64,000 nucleotides of DNA from Sclerurus mexicanus (lineage: Eukaryota; Chordata; Aves; Passeriformes; Furnariidae). The notes below the pieces were generated by a model. It ran no database searches. It saw only the letters and a list, made by a program, of their open reading frames with translations, and was not told the DNA's origin. The position numbers were made by a program, and so were the translations under genes. Where the stretch lies: positions 585,553-649,552 of the forward strand of contig VWZF01005257.1 in the NCBI GenBank assembly GCA_013396755.1, given 5' to 3'. This document shows positions 1 to 11,649 of this stretch, piece after piece (the first letter of the stretch is position 1; every line of letters begins with the position of its first letter).

Positions 1-629
1 CAACAAGCAGCTCACAGGAAATTGGCAGTGTCATGTTTTCCTATCAATATAATAGAAATATTCTCTTCCTGCAGATTGTGATGAGGATAAATTAAATATT
101 GCAGAGCTGAATAGAAAAATCTGAATTTGGTTATTATTTTTTCAACTTGTTGCTAGAAGGTTGTGCTTGAAACACAAAACTGGATAGTAAGCATTCCCTC
201 AGGATAAAGCTAGCAAGCTTTGTCAGTAAACTAAGAAACATACACCACCTACTATTCCAAACACCTCTGTAAATGTTAACTCATATGCAGTCTCTGCTAA
301 TGCTAATGCCACTGCCTTCCCTGATCTTCCAACTGATCCCTGCTGGGAGATATGAATGAAAATTTATCACAACATCATAACCAACTGTGCATGCTCAGAA
401 ATATTTATTTTCTGGCACAGTGTTCACCAAAGGCATTTCACAGACAACACTGTATATAGTTTCTAGTGCTAAACACTATGCTTACATAAGCACATATTAG
501 ATGGCACTAGAAGGGAGGTCAGTAAAAGAACTGGAATCAGTAGAGTAATGGCAGGATTGGAGATGACAATAACTGTTTCAAAGAAACACTAGATGGATAC
601 CCAATCCTTAGATTTCCAGCACTCCTAGG
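1..629. other. AT-rich single-copy stretch, no feature seen
   Basis: I see no gene, RNA or recognisable repeat here. Only short open frames interrupted by stops are present. It ends where the LTR-like element at 630 starts. Confidence 0.6.
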
Positions 630-694
630 TGTCACGATCCTAGACAGGCAGAGAAAGACAACATACTCCCAGAACGATGAAGAAGAAATGGCAC

Positions 695-700
695 TTTATT
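695..700 (-). promoter_or_regulatory. Polyadenylation signal AATAAA of the LTR-like element
   Basis: Plus strand TTTATT, which reads AATAAA on the minus strand. It lies just downstream of the TATA box in sense orientation. Confidence 0.5.
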
Positions 701-715
701 CAACGAGAAATAGAC

Positions 716-722
716 TTTTATA
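716..722 (-). promoter_or_regulatory. TATA box of the LTR-like element
   Basis: Plus strand TTTTATA, which reads TATAAAA on the minus strand. Its position in the 477-bp element fits a U3 promoter. Activity is unknown. Confidence 0.5.
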
Positions 723-932
723 AGGTTCTGAGGGAAACTGCTATAAGGTGGGTGGAACTTGGGTGGAGCATGCATATCACTAGCCAAACAAGGAATGATG
801 AGGGTGGAACTTAAACAAACAAGGAAGAACAAGGGACAAGATAACCTTATATGGTCATAGTGCACTGCAGCAAGTATGAACCAATCAGAAACAAGGATTA
901 AACTGAGGTGATTTTACAGAACTATCAGGATT

Positions 933-971
933 AATAAAAAACATTACATTCCAATAAAACATTACATTTCA
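933..971. repeat. 19-bp tandem repeat, two copies
   Basis: Two adjacent near-identical units of the form AATAAAA(A)ACATTACATTYC, inside the U3 side of the LTR-like element. Tandem units of this kind are common in LTR enhancer regions, but here the sequence is AT-rich and may be neutral. Confidence 0.6.
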
Positions 972-1106
972 ACTGGTTAACTGGTATTATTAACTGTAAG
1001 CCACAGGAACTGGGAGTCTCGATCACTTCTCCTGGGAACTTTATTTTCTCTTCCATGCAGGATAGCTCTTTGGTTGTGGTTCTTCTCCAGCCTCCAGGTC
1101 ACGACA

Positions 1107-1420
1107 ACCATCAGTCTGTACCCTCTTCCAATCATAGTAGTTACTTGCTCTCACACTTAGGGTTAAGTTATGTCTATGTATCCAAGGTATCCTTAGGTAA
1201 TTTCCACTTTTTCGTTTAGCATTATGGAAATATTTCTTATGTTCATATCAAGTGGCTAAGTGGAGTTAATAATGTTTTACAGTAAAGTTCAAGCTGAAAA
1301 TAACCCATGAAACTTAGAGAAAAATCTATATCCATAGTTGTATATTTCAAAAGTAATCTCATTTTCCACCAAAATTTTCCAGTAATCTAACTATATTTTC
1401 TAAGCTTTCCCAAACAGTCT
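1107..1420. other. AT-rich stretch, no feature seen
   Basis: No gene or recognised repeat lies between the LTR-like element and the next CR1. Confidence 0.6.
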
Positions 1421-2100
1421 AAATCACAGAATCAAAGAAGCAATTATGTATGAAAAGACCTCTGATATCACCAAGTCCTACCTATGACCCAAGACCTCTA
1501 TGTCAACTAAACCATGGGCCTAACTGCCACATCCAGCTTTTCTTGAATACCTCCTTGAATGGTGACTCCACCACCTCTCTGGGGAGTCCCTTCCTATGTT
1601 TAATCACCCTTTCTGTGAAGAAATTCCTGCTAATGTTCAATTTGAACCTCCCATGGCACAGCTTGAGACCACATCCTTTCATCCTGTCTTTTGTTGCCTG
1701 GGAGAAGAGACCAGCCCCACCTGGTTACAGCCCCCTTTCAGGTAGTTGTAGAGTGATAAGGTCTTCCCTGAGCCTCCTCTTCTCCAGGCCAAACAGCTCC
1801 AGCTCCCTCACAGGACCTGGGCTCCAGACCCTTCACGAGCTTCATTGCTCTTCTCTGAACTATCTCCAGCACCTCAATGTCCTTCCTGAATTGAAGGACC
1901 CCGAACTGGACACTCAAGGTGCAGACTCACCAGTGCTGACTACAGATGGAGAATCACTTCTCTAGTCCTGCTGGTCACGCTAGTCCTGATACAAGCCAGG
2001 ATGCCACTGTCTTCTTGGGCATTCAGGCACACTGCTGGCTCATGTTCTGCTGCTGTCAACAGCACCCCAAGGTCCTTTTCTGTCAGGCTGCTTTCTGTAC
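1421..2100 (-). mobile_element. CR1 LINE fragment, 5'-truncated
   Basis: A chicken-repeat-1 type non-LTR retrotransposon in reverse orientation. The 3' end is at the left (atcacagaatc, the complement of the ATTCTGTGAT tail) and the element runs rightwards to about 2100. The segment around 2000-2050 contains the CR1 phrase 'gcacactgctggctcatgtt', which encodes the end of ORF2 on the minus strand. The 3' UTR-like part covers about 1450-1960. The long plus-strand open frame at 1450-1965 (171 codons) is the antisense strand of this repeat and is not a gene. The element is truncated well before the reverse transcriptase core, so it is dead. Confidence 0.9.
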
Positions 2101-2693
2101 TTAGCTACAGACGAGCTAATCCAGACATATTAATACTATTGGTTTTAATTATGATAGTATCATACCCAAAACTCAGTAAAATTCAGTAAACTCTCAATAT
2201 TTATTAAAAATCCCCCAAACTTATTTTAAGTGTTTCTAAACACTAAAGGTTATGAAGTGTCTTCTTCCTTTTATTGTCATAGAGTTGTAGGGGTTTTATG
2301 CAGGCAAGAATTAAGTAGTAAATAAGTAGGATTGATCAACATTGCAATGATTCTTACTAGAATTAAAATTCTATTAAATCCATTTAAGATCTGACCTACA
2401 ATGAGAATACAAATTTTAAATCTAACTCAATATTAACTGGCTTCTTCAGAAGAGGTGAAAAAAATCCTATTCTTGTAGTAGCACACACTATAAATATATT
2501 TATCCTCAGCTCCTACTCTTACAGTAATAAATTACATTAAAAATTATATGATTAATTCTTTTAAAAAGTAGTCACCTTTTATGTTATAAAGAGGGCCTTA
2601 GATTTTTTTCAGGTTTTCAACTCTAATTTTTAATATGTGCTTTTAGCAGAGTTTTGTTTAGAACTGATCAATGAATTTGTCTCAAAGTATTAG

Positions 2694-2714
2694 TCACTGA
2701 TATTGCATCAGTGA
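2694..2714. repeat. Small perfect inverted repeat
   Basis: TCACTGAT and ATCAGTGA separated by 5 bases. An 8-bp stem of this size is expected by chance in 64 kb, and no function is implied. Confidence 0.4.
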
Positions 2715-3040
2715 TGGGAAAATCAGTACTCTTTTTGAACACTACATTCATCCCATTGTTAACAGTTTGCCTGATCTAAATGCTGCTGACTCCAGCTCTG
2801 TGACAGTATGTTAAAACACTTGAAGCTCTATTGGTACTGTTGCTAACATCCAGACATACAAACTATGACTGAAGAATAGGTATTAAAATCAGCACAACTG
2901 ATAAAGCCACAGCTTTAAAATGAACAGCATCTCACTATAAATCTAATCTTACTGTAAAAATTCACACATATCCTTTCCAATTCTGGATGCTGTTATGTTT
3001 CTTTGAACATTTCCTGATATAAATGTTTCTTTCTTCACAG

Positions 3041-3086
3041 ATGCAACTGTAGTTCATTTATTCTTTGAGAAACAACCACACAAGAG
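3041..3086 (+). other. Candidate 46-bp exon with strong splice sites
   Basis: The segment is preceded by a pyrimidine-rich acceptor (tttctttcttcacag) and followed by a near-consensus donor (GAG|GTAAGTATTT). Of the three plus-strand frames only one is open. It starts with the last two bases of a codon and reads ATVVHLFFEKQPHK, then the first two bases of another codon. I do not recognise the protein. A 46-bp exon would shift phase by one. It could be a coding micro-exon of a gene spanning the window, an exon of a non-coding RNA, or a chance pairing of good sites. No second matching exon could be identified nearby, so confidence stays low to moderate. Confidence 0.35.
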
Positions 3087-5354
3087 GTAAGTATTTCAAT
3101 TGCTACTGCTATGGACAGCCTAAGTCTGTTTTCAACACACAGACAAGTAAGCGCAGTTATGAAAGGGCAACATTCTGTATAGTAAGTTGAAAAATAATTG
3201 CAGTACATATTTAAATTGTTCATTCATCAGATTATTTATTCCTCATACCAGATCCCACAGACAGTGGACTTTTCCTTTCCAGGCTGAATAACATCAATGT
3301 AGCAGTTAATCAAACAGTTGTGATAATGCCCATTTTCCAGCCCAGCCTGTAGGAAACTATGAATTCCCAGAGAAAGAATGCTTTACCTTTGTGCTTTCAC
3401 ACATCCTTGTTCCAAGTAGAAAGAATATACACGCATACATATATACAAACAAACATATATATGTACATAAAAACATATATGGAAAAACAAATGATATTAT
3501 ATAGTTTTGATCAGTGTCTGATATCACTGGAAAATTTAAGATGAACGGCAAAGTGCCATAAATGCTGGAGAAACAAAAAATGGAAATTAATTCTGCCTGA
3601 TGGACTCAGTAGTCTAACATACATTTTATGTATCAGTCTTTTTATGTCACCACAATTTATACTACTGGAGTGACCACAACAGAATGATCTTTACCATCAC
3701 TGAATATCTGGTTGTGCTGTTGTCAGCTCATAAAAAAAAAATTGAACTTTGGCTTTTTCTTACTAAAAGCTTTAACAAAGTAGCATTCCTTGCACTTAAT
3801 TGGTTGCCATCTGAACATTCTCCATCCTTAAATGTCATCTCTGTTTATCAGCAATAGAAAATCAGAACTTCTCTATTAGCAAGTAAATATTGGAACTTAG
3901 CTTTACTTTCAGTCTTGTGATTCATCTGTCTCACAGCAAAACAACAGAAAGAATTATATTGCTGGGCATGTCAAAGCATTTTTAATGACTGTACTTAATG
4001 AAATAGGACTCTTAACATAACATGCATATTAGTTCTTAATTGAAAATTTGCAGAATTTAATGTTTACAAAATGACAGTTATTGTTAAAAGAAATAATAAA
4101 GGGGTTTTTTTTTAATGAAAATTGTTTTCTTTGATTTGTATAGTAATAAAATCTAAATGTGGCTTTTGGACACAGAAACGCCTGATGGTCTAATGATGTC
4201 ATTTACATATCACAGAGTATTTATATCACTCATTCTATGTTACAGAAAGATTACACAGGGTATGACAAGACAAACTTATCAGATTATTATCCTATATTTT
4301 CATCAGGCCACAATAATTTGACCTGAATTATACTAGATTTAAATATTTAGCTTAACAGAAATGAACTATTTGCTGTTGAATAAACAGTTTAAAATAGTTA
4401 AACATACGAGTAACACAGAGTGGTACTTTATAACATGTTTCTTAATATTCATAAAATTTTACTCCTACCTTCAAGACCCACAACCTGTCATTATTACACT
4501 TGCTATTAACATACTTCATATTGTTTTCATTTCAGCTTGTTTATTTTGGAGGATAATGACTTTTATGTATTCATACTGATGCATGAGAATGCTTTTTGTA
4601 ATCCCTAATAACATTCTTGGGAGCTACTCATACAAATCCTTATTGAATTAAGAATAAAGAAAGGGCAACATAAATTGAAAGAACATTGAAGGCAAGGAAA
4701 ACTTCTGTTACAGAAGATTAAAAGACAGATTTTGGTGCCCAGTGGCCAATTAGTTCATTTAGTGCATCTCAGTTTATACAGGGATAAAATAGTCATGATT
4801 TTCACCAGTATTTCATCTTGGATGCAAGAGTTTTAAAAACATAATTAAAATAGTTCTAGGATAATGAATGGAAGATATGACCTAAAAGTCTTTGGCAAAG
4901 TTTATTTGTTATTTAGACATGTCTTACTTTCTCATCTCCAGAAATACATTTCCTCACAATTTTATTTTTTTCTCTTCAAAACATAAAGAGAAATCAAGTG
5001 ACCTTTTAGCTATTGTAAATGTCATTATTAGCTGTGATGTGAACAAGAAGGAACGGAAAGTTTATCGATTCAATCATATAAATGTCTAGCAGGCATCCAA
5101 TGCAAATAAGAGAGGTGGAATTTCAAGAGCTCTTCACAGTGACCTGGCTTTTGCTCCTGTCAAACAGACATGTATATGACCTGCCCAAAGTAATTAGCAG
5201 ACACAATATCTCACTTGTCTTACAAATTACCTTCATTTTTATTAAACATAACTTTATATAGGTATATTAACGAGAAAGGAGCTTCCATATATAATATCCA
5301 CAATAAAGCTACACTGGAACTCTTCCACTTTTAGATGTGCATTCTTTGCACTTG

Positions 5355-5391
5355 TTTTTTTTTTGTTTGTTTTTTTTTTTTTTTTTTTTTT
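5355..5391. repeat. Long T-tract (T10-G-T3-G-T22)
   Basis: A poly-T run interrupted by two G bases. On the minus strand it would read as a poly-A tail, but no processed-gene sequence lies beside it. It is treated as simple low-complexity DNA. Confidence 0.85.
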
Positions 5392-5435
5392 ATCACAAGA
5401 TTATAAATACAAATGTTATATGATTCATTATCTCA

Positions 5436-5470
5436 AGGGGGAAAAAAGGAAAAAAAAAAGAAAAGAACAG
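5436..5470. repeat. Polypurine (A/G) tract
   Basis: A run of G and A bases, mostly A, about 45 bases right of the T-tract. Low complexity. Confidence 0.7.
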
Positions 5471-7235
5471 AGTGGGGTTTATTACCCTGCCTAATGATCT
5501 CCCTACTCTGTGGAAAACAGCTGGACTTTAGCAAAATATGAGTACTCCTCTGTTGTGTATGCAGTCTTTGCATACGATATGGAATTTGTGAAATTATGGC
5601 AATCACTAGCAAAATAAACATCTGACTGGCATTAAAATAAGTTTGAGTAACAGGGAGAGGAGCTGGAAGTTTTCCTTAACATGTTCAGATGAGCATATAT
5701 AATTTTGTCTCATAAATTGCTTGTGACAAGTATTTTCATTCCATCAGGATCATTGCATATCTCTTTCAGTTAATTGTTGTTAAATGCTAATTAGTCTATG
5801 AGGAAATCCATTACCATTTTTCATTTGTCAAGGACAGAAATTAAATTTATGTATTAACACTATCAAATCCAAGAAGAGGATGTTATTAATGTTTTGTCTT
5901 AATTAAAACGTTATTTCAGTGCTTTAGAATTCAGTATTCTACTTTTTATATCATGATATTACATACTGTGTAGCGTCTTCTTGTTTCCCATTTACTATGC
6001 AATCTGAGATGAAGATTGACTATGAAAGGCACAGGATGCCACAGGCATTATGTGGTTATAAATCTAATTAATGTCAAAATAGTTAAAGTGTTGGATAATT
6101 ACTTTGGAATATTAATGAATACTCCATTAGAAAGATTAACAATATATAAACTAGATTTTCATTTTGATCCTAACATTGATAGAGAGAACTGTAGTGAAAT
6201 TTTCATATTTCTTTTAATTATGAAATCAATTCCATGAAGAGTAAGGGAAAGTCCTGTGTATGTGCAGTAGGTAACTCATCTGGGTTAAACACACACCAGG
6301 AAGTGATTGAACTCAGTAAAAAAAGAGGCCAAGGTAAATAGGAAGGCCAGGTTTGACTGGTTAATTCATGGATTTTGGTCTTGTTAAAATTATATTGCAT
6401 TGCCAAAAGTCCCTAGCTGTACTCTTGTCAATATGCTTTGTTGCTGGTACTCCAGTTATATATATATAATCAAACAATGTAACAATTGCATCCCACATAC
6501 TCCTTTCTCCATTTCTTTCTGGGGTTGGAGGTAACAGCAAAGTGTCTACTCAAACTGATTAGATGAAAGAAAGAACTTCATCCCCTGGCTTGACTGGGTA
6601 CTAATTTTCAGGATTACAGGGGACGAATGATCAAATTTCCTAAGAGAACAAAAATTAAAAGGCTGGCATCAAAAGATGGTATCATCTTCTAAAAGTAGAA
6701 GATGGCAGTCCAGGACTCATCAGGCTTTAAAACTGAGAGATCTCTGTAGGGAAAAGCATAAAAATTAAATTAAGAAGAGGGGATAATGATCTATATCCCA
6801 GATCTTATATCTTCTAATATTGCTCTCAGCTATCCCTCACCTCTATTTCTTCATTTCTCTTTTGGTTATTTAAGTCCTTCTCTTAAGATCAGTTCCAGAT
6901 GGACAGAGATCTTTGCTTAAATGGAGCAAGGCCGATCCACTAGAGTAGACTCATTATAAAACTTTAATTATAAGTGCTCTAACTCACCAAATTTTCCTAA
7001 TATTTCTGTGAAACCCTGAAAGCTGTTATTTTATGGATAGCCAATATCTGTAAGTACGAAGTTGAATATTCTCTGGGTGAACTTCCGTTGACTTTTCTAT
7101 TGGAATATTAATATTATTGTTTCCTCTGTGACCAGCATCTCATTTGACCATGTTCTCAGTAAAAAGAGAAATAACATAGGAAGGTTACATTTAGGAGGGT
7201 TTCTTCCTTAAAGGAAGGTTACACATGATGATCCT

Positions 7236-7694
7236 GGATTGGGTCCAGCAGAGGGTGACAAAGATAATTAAAAGACTTGAGTATTCTCTTACAAGGAAAG
7301 GCTGAGAAAGCTGGACCTGTTCAGCTTCAAGAGGAGATGACTGAGAGGGGACCCCTAAATGTATATAAGTTTCTGAAAGAAGGGTGGCAAGAGGATGGGG
7401 CCAGGCTCTTCTCAGTTGTGCCAAGCAACAGGAAAAGAAGCAACATGAAGAAACTGATGCACAGGAATTTCCACCTGAATATGAGGAAGAACTTCTTTAC
7501 TGTGCAGTTGACTGTGCAATATAACAGATTGCCCAGAGAGATTGTGGAATCTCCATCACTGGTGATATTCAAGAACTGTCTGGATGCAATCCTGTGCAAT
7601 GTGCTCTAGAATGACCCAGTTTCAGAAGCAAGTTTGGACCAGATGATCCTGTGTGGTATCTTCCAACCTTACCCATTTTGTGATTCTGTGATTT
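7236..7694 (+). mobile_element. CR1 LINE 3' fragment
   Basis: A plus-strand CR1 fragment. It starts in the ORF2 C-terminal region (gggtccagcagagggtgac) and runs through the 3' UTR to the diagnostic end: ggaccagatgatcctgtg, cttccaacc, then two ATTCTGTG-like units at 7680-7694. The open frame 7277-7609 and its antisense shadow belong to this repeat. 5'-truncated, about 460 bp, with scattered substitutions, so an old insertion. Confidence 0.9.
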
Positions 7695-8831
7695 TCAGGA
7701 AGATTTCTTCCTCAGAAATTACGGAAACTTTCTTAAATGTAAATTGTACAACAGAATCACTGAGCAAGTTTTGTCCAATTTTAATGTACCCAAGAATTGT
7801 TTTACAATTAAAGACTACCTACTATGGTAGGATCAGGAAAGACAATTCCTACTGAGGCTTTTCTTGTCAAAGAGAGAAAAATAGCCAGCCAGAAGAAACT
7901 AATTTAAAAGAGTAGGCAAAGGATGCACAGAGAGACAAGCAGAATTGCAATATAAAAAGTGTGACATGATTTTGGAATGATAACAGAGAATGGGAAAGCT
8001 TTAAATTGTTTGAATGTGTGAATATTAATTTTGTTATGGTAATGCCAGGTTTATTTGATATGATGACTTCATTGGAAATGTGGGAGAAAGCTTACTTAGT
8101 GAAGGCAATTTACATATCCAGCAAGTACATGACTGAAAAGTTCAAAGTTATCAAATCAAGAAGGAACCAGAATTGTGAATATGAATCCAGCTCACACCAG
8201 CTCAACACTGACGATAGAACTGACCCCTCTGCTACTTCTTTCCATGGGCAGCTCAGGTAACTGAGACTGGACTGGTTCCCTGCCTCAGGCAGAGATCGTA
8301 AGCCTACTTAAGGCTGAGAAACAGAGAGGAAATTTCAGTATTGCATCATTCCAGCAATGAAGTATGAAATTCACTTCTCTTGTACTCTCCCTTCATTCTC
8401 CAAAATGAGAAATATATTGTCTTGACAAAATCACAAGTTATGTATTAATGACTGGCAAAAGAACACAGCTAGGTGGGTAACTTATGATGTTGAGATAGAG
8501 CAGCAGTGTACCCACCACTTTTTATTCAATTTGGAGACCTTTTATAATACTGATTCTCTTTATTGCTTTAAGGAGGTGTCGATGAAATTGTTAAATTTGC
8601 TGCTTGAGGCAAGCTTGTTTCATCTTTATCAATAAATTTTGCTTTCCTTTCTAAGAAGTCTTGGGGGAGTCTTGAAAATAAAACAAGCAAAATTCCCATG
8701 AAAACAGGTATTCAATAGACAAGAGATATGTAAGACAAGATAATATGCACAGAAATAGCACAGGTTATAGATACATTAAATCTCTATAAATGTCCTCTCT
8801 AGAGAAGAAAAGGATGCATAATTCTACCCAT
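7695..8831. other. AT-rich stretch between two CR1 copies
   Basis: No gene or repeat recognised. An 84-codon open frame at 8006-8260 has no recognisable motif. Confidence 0.5.
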
Positions 8832-9364
8832 CTACTGTGCTTTTATGAGACCCCCACCTGGAGTACTGCATACAGCTCTTGTGCCTCCAACATAAGAACA
8901 TGGAAATGGTGGAGCAAGTCCAGAAGAGGGTCACAAAGGTGACAAAAGGACTGGAACAAAGACAGACCAAGAAAGCTGGGGCTATTCAGCCTGGAGAAGA
9001 GGAGGTTGCGTGGAGACCTCATAGCAACTTTCCAGTATCTGAAGGGGGCCTACAGGGAAGCCATTGAGGGAGTCTTTTTCGGGAATTGTAGTGCTAGGAC
9101 AAGGAATAATGGGTTCAAACTGGAAGTGCAGAAATTTAGGTTAGATATACAAAAGAAATTCTTTAATGTGAAGGTGGTGAAGTACTGAAACAGGTTTCCC
9201 TGAGAAGTTTTGGATGCTCCATCCCTGGCACTGGTCAACACCAGGTTCAATGGGGCATTGAGCACCTCAGTTTAGTGGAAGGTGTTCCTGTCCATCTCAC
9301 GGTAGTTGGAATTAGATGATCTTTAAGGTCCCTTCCAACCCAAACGATGCTATGTTTCTATGAA
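8832..9364 (+). mobile_element. CR1 LINE 3' fragment
   Basis: A plus-strand CR1 fragment of about 530 bp. The left part matches the ORF2 C-terminal region (agacccccacctggagtactgc, then gtccagaagagggtcac). The right end has 'cccttccaaccc' followed by a degenerate ATTCTATG tail. It has the same orientation as the copy at 7236 but carries different substitutions, so it is a separate insertion and not a recent duplicate. No intact reading frame remains. Confidence 0.92.
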
Positions 9365-9554
9365 ATTATAGACTAACAATGTAAATCTTACATAGAAAGG
9401 AAAATTATTTTGTTAATTAATTTGAAAGTATTGAAAGGGATCAAGAGGAAAATGGAAAGAGTTTTAGAGACTGGTTTGATGCTTTGGAGTGTGGCTGGAA
9501 ATGCAAAAATGTGGGAGATATCATGGCAGAAAAGTAGTCTAAAAGCAAGCTATA

Positions 9555-9604
9555 TAGATATATTAAGGTAAGGTTTATAGATATATTAAGCTAGATATAT
9601 TAAG
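9555..9604. repeat. Irregular tandem repeat, three 13-bp copies
   Basis: TAGATATATTAAG occurs exactly at 9555, 9578 and 9592, separated by 10 and 1 bases. A local slippage-type duplication. Confidence 0.75.
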
Positions 9605-9726
9605 GTAAAAGAAAGAATAATGAGGAATGTTGTTACAAGCAGGAGAAAAAGAGAGAATATGCTAATAAAATACATATCCAATAATCAAGACAGAAATTAG
9701 CAGAAGTGAAAAAATGTCAGGATTTT

Positions 9727-9785
9727 AAAAAAAAAAAAAAAGGCATAGAAAAATGTTTGGCTTGGATTGTTTTGGGGGGGGGGGG
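9727..9785. repeat. Homopolymer pair: A15 and G12
   Basis: A 15-base A run (9727-9741) and, 32 bases later, a 12-base G run (9774-9785). The G run is unusual in this AT-rich setting and is prone to length error in sequencing. Confidence 0.8.
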
Positions 9786-11605
9786 TTTGTTTGGTTTTTT
9801 GATTCTGTTTTTTATTTCTGTTCAACAGAAAGGCTCAAAGATAGAGAAGAAAGCACCAGAAAATCATTTAGTCAAAAGCATATTGTGACCTGAAGATCAA
9901 AGAAGTAAAAGTAAAAATGTAAGTGCACAACGCTGGAAATAAAGCAAGGGTAAAGGAATATTTCTGGAAGAAGCACTGGACACTTGATAAAAGTATAGCT
10001 GTCTGAGCAATTATAATAGGAATGGGAAAAGAAATCACTTAGATGTTGCATAAAGAAGATAATACAGATCTTTTCAAAATTAAAAGGTCCTCCCTTTCAA
10101 ATCTATATTACTGGAGTGAGAGTGCTAAGAAGTTCTTTCTTAGGAAAGAATTTAAATCCAGTAATCCTAATCAGACTACAAGAAGATAAGTGGATCCAAT
10201 TTAAAAGCAGATGCTTCACAAGACAGGATTTTCACAGACTGTGAGAATATCTTGCTCATGATGTCAAATTATTACTTAATCCTCTTGAAAGGAAGAGACG
10301 TGAAAGAATGTTGTTAACAAACTACATTCATATTTGATTGCTGTTCATCTAAGTCACGTTTAAGTAAATGAGATAACTAACGAGGTTGGGAAAACACCAA
10401 GCACAAATCATGCCATCAAGGCAAGTAAATTATGATTAGTGCATACAAAAAAGATAATTCCTTGGAATGCACAATAATTAATAAGTATAATGTTTTTTGA
10501 AATTCTTTTTGTATAGATATTATTCATGTCATTCTGTTCCTTCTTTCTGGCTCCTGAGCTTTTAGTCTTAGAAGTACTCGGTATGTCTGTATATCTCCAA
10601 TTTCTTCTTGCTCCCAAGAGGATATTTTACTACCTTAATTTCAGCTCTGAGCAGAGTAGTACTTTTTAAAGTCTAACACCACCTCTTTATGGGTGTACAA
10701 GCAGCATAACATGCAGTGTTATGGAGCAATGGAGGGAGCATTCATTACTTTGAAGTCTGAGATTATGATTCAGAGCCCCCAATGTACAACAACAGAATCA
10801 GCAAGGTTGGATCATTTCCTTCATGCAAATATTGTAGTCACTTCTCTGACTGCACAAAGTTACTCAGCAGATCAAATTGCTTATTTTCAAGGTTTAATTC
10901 TAACCTAACTCTTTCTATGGCAATTATTTTCCTTATCACAACTCACAATTACTGTGAAAACACTCTTCTGAAATTGGTTACTGTGCTGCAAAATAAGTGA
11001 AACTGCTCAATTATTTTGAATAACAACAAACATTTCTTTAGGAAATCTTGCCACCATTTGCACAAACATTCAAATCCATAAGTTTCCAAAATTAACTGAG
11101 TGAATTTGAAATGGAACGATTTCATATGCAGTATGAAGATGTGATGTGCTTGTTTTTTCTTGCTGAGCAACAAGTTTTACATTTAAATGTCGTTTTTATT
11201 ACGCATTGCAATGAAAGTCAACTTGAGTATAGTTTAAAAAGTGTGTCATGTGCATTTGCAAAACTGCCAGTCTTTTGTGAAGAATCAGATTTTTCTTCTG
11301 AGAAATAAAGGTTATTCATTTAGAACTTGGATGTGCTTATTAGTCAAAGAGTCAAGAAAGTTTTAGATTCTCATTAGAAAGATAAGCCAGTCCAGAAATA
11401 TCTGACCCTTTCCTGTTCTTTCTCCTTCACTAGCAGAAAGGAGACCTTTTTCTAGTTGAAGCAGCAGCTAAAACTCAGAGCAGGATTTATGTTTGCCCTG
11501 GCCCAATGACATTTATTTATGAGGTCTTAGGTAGTGTTCTCTACTGCTCTGAAAGCAGTCATTCCTTCAACCTGATTTCTGAAACTTTATTTCTCCAACA
11601 TCATT

Positions 11606-11649
11606 ACAGTTATAGAAACACACATCTACAGTTACAGAAACACACATGT
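11606..11649. repeat. 22-bp tandem duplication
   Basis: Two adjacent units, ACAGTTATAGAAACACACAT plus CT, then the same with two substitutions. A simple local duplication. Confidence 0.75.

Larger units (their letters stand above)
630..1106 (-). mobile_element. Endogenous-retrovirus LTR-like element (sense on minus strand)
   Basis: A 477-bp segment that begins TGTCACGATC and ends GGTCACGACA on the plus strand. The two ends are imperfect inverted copies of each other with TG...CA termini, as in retroviral LTRs. Read on the minus strand it carries a TATAAAA box (716-722) and about 15 bases further an AATAAA signal (695-700), an order seen in LTRs with a short R region. It also has an internal 19-bp tandem repeat (933-971). 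I could not find a matching target-site duplication: the left flank is cctagg and the right flank accatc. One boundary may therefore be wrong, or the copy may be a recombined or half-deleted element. No gag, pol or env remnant lies beside it, so it would be a solo LTR. The family was not identified. Confidence 0.6.
2101..7235. other. AT-rich single-copy stretch with exon candidate and low-complexity tracts
   Basis: About 5 kb without a recognised gene or interspersed repeat. It holds a small perfect hairpin (2694-2714), the exon-like segment at 3041-3086, an AT-rich dinucleotide-like patch around 3430-3480, and the T and purine tracts at 5355-5470, listed separately. All open frames are short (under 80 codons) and unrecognised. 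Confidence 0.55.

Noticed and set aside
1450..1965. 171-codon plus-strand open frame, the longest single frame in the window
   Set aside because: It is the antisense strand of the minus CR1 at 1421-2100.
5355..5391. T-tract read as the poly-A tail of a processed pseudogene on the minus strand
   Set aside because: No gene-like sequence or target duplication lies beside it.
7277..7609. 110-codon plus frame and its antisense
   Set aside because: Inside the CR1 3' fragment at 7236-7694.
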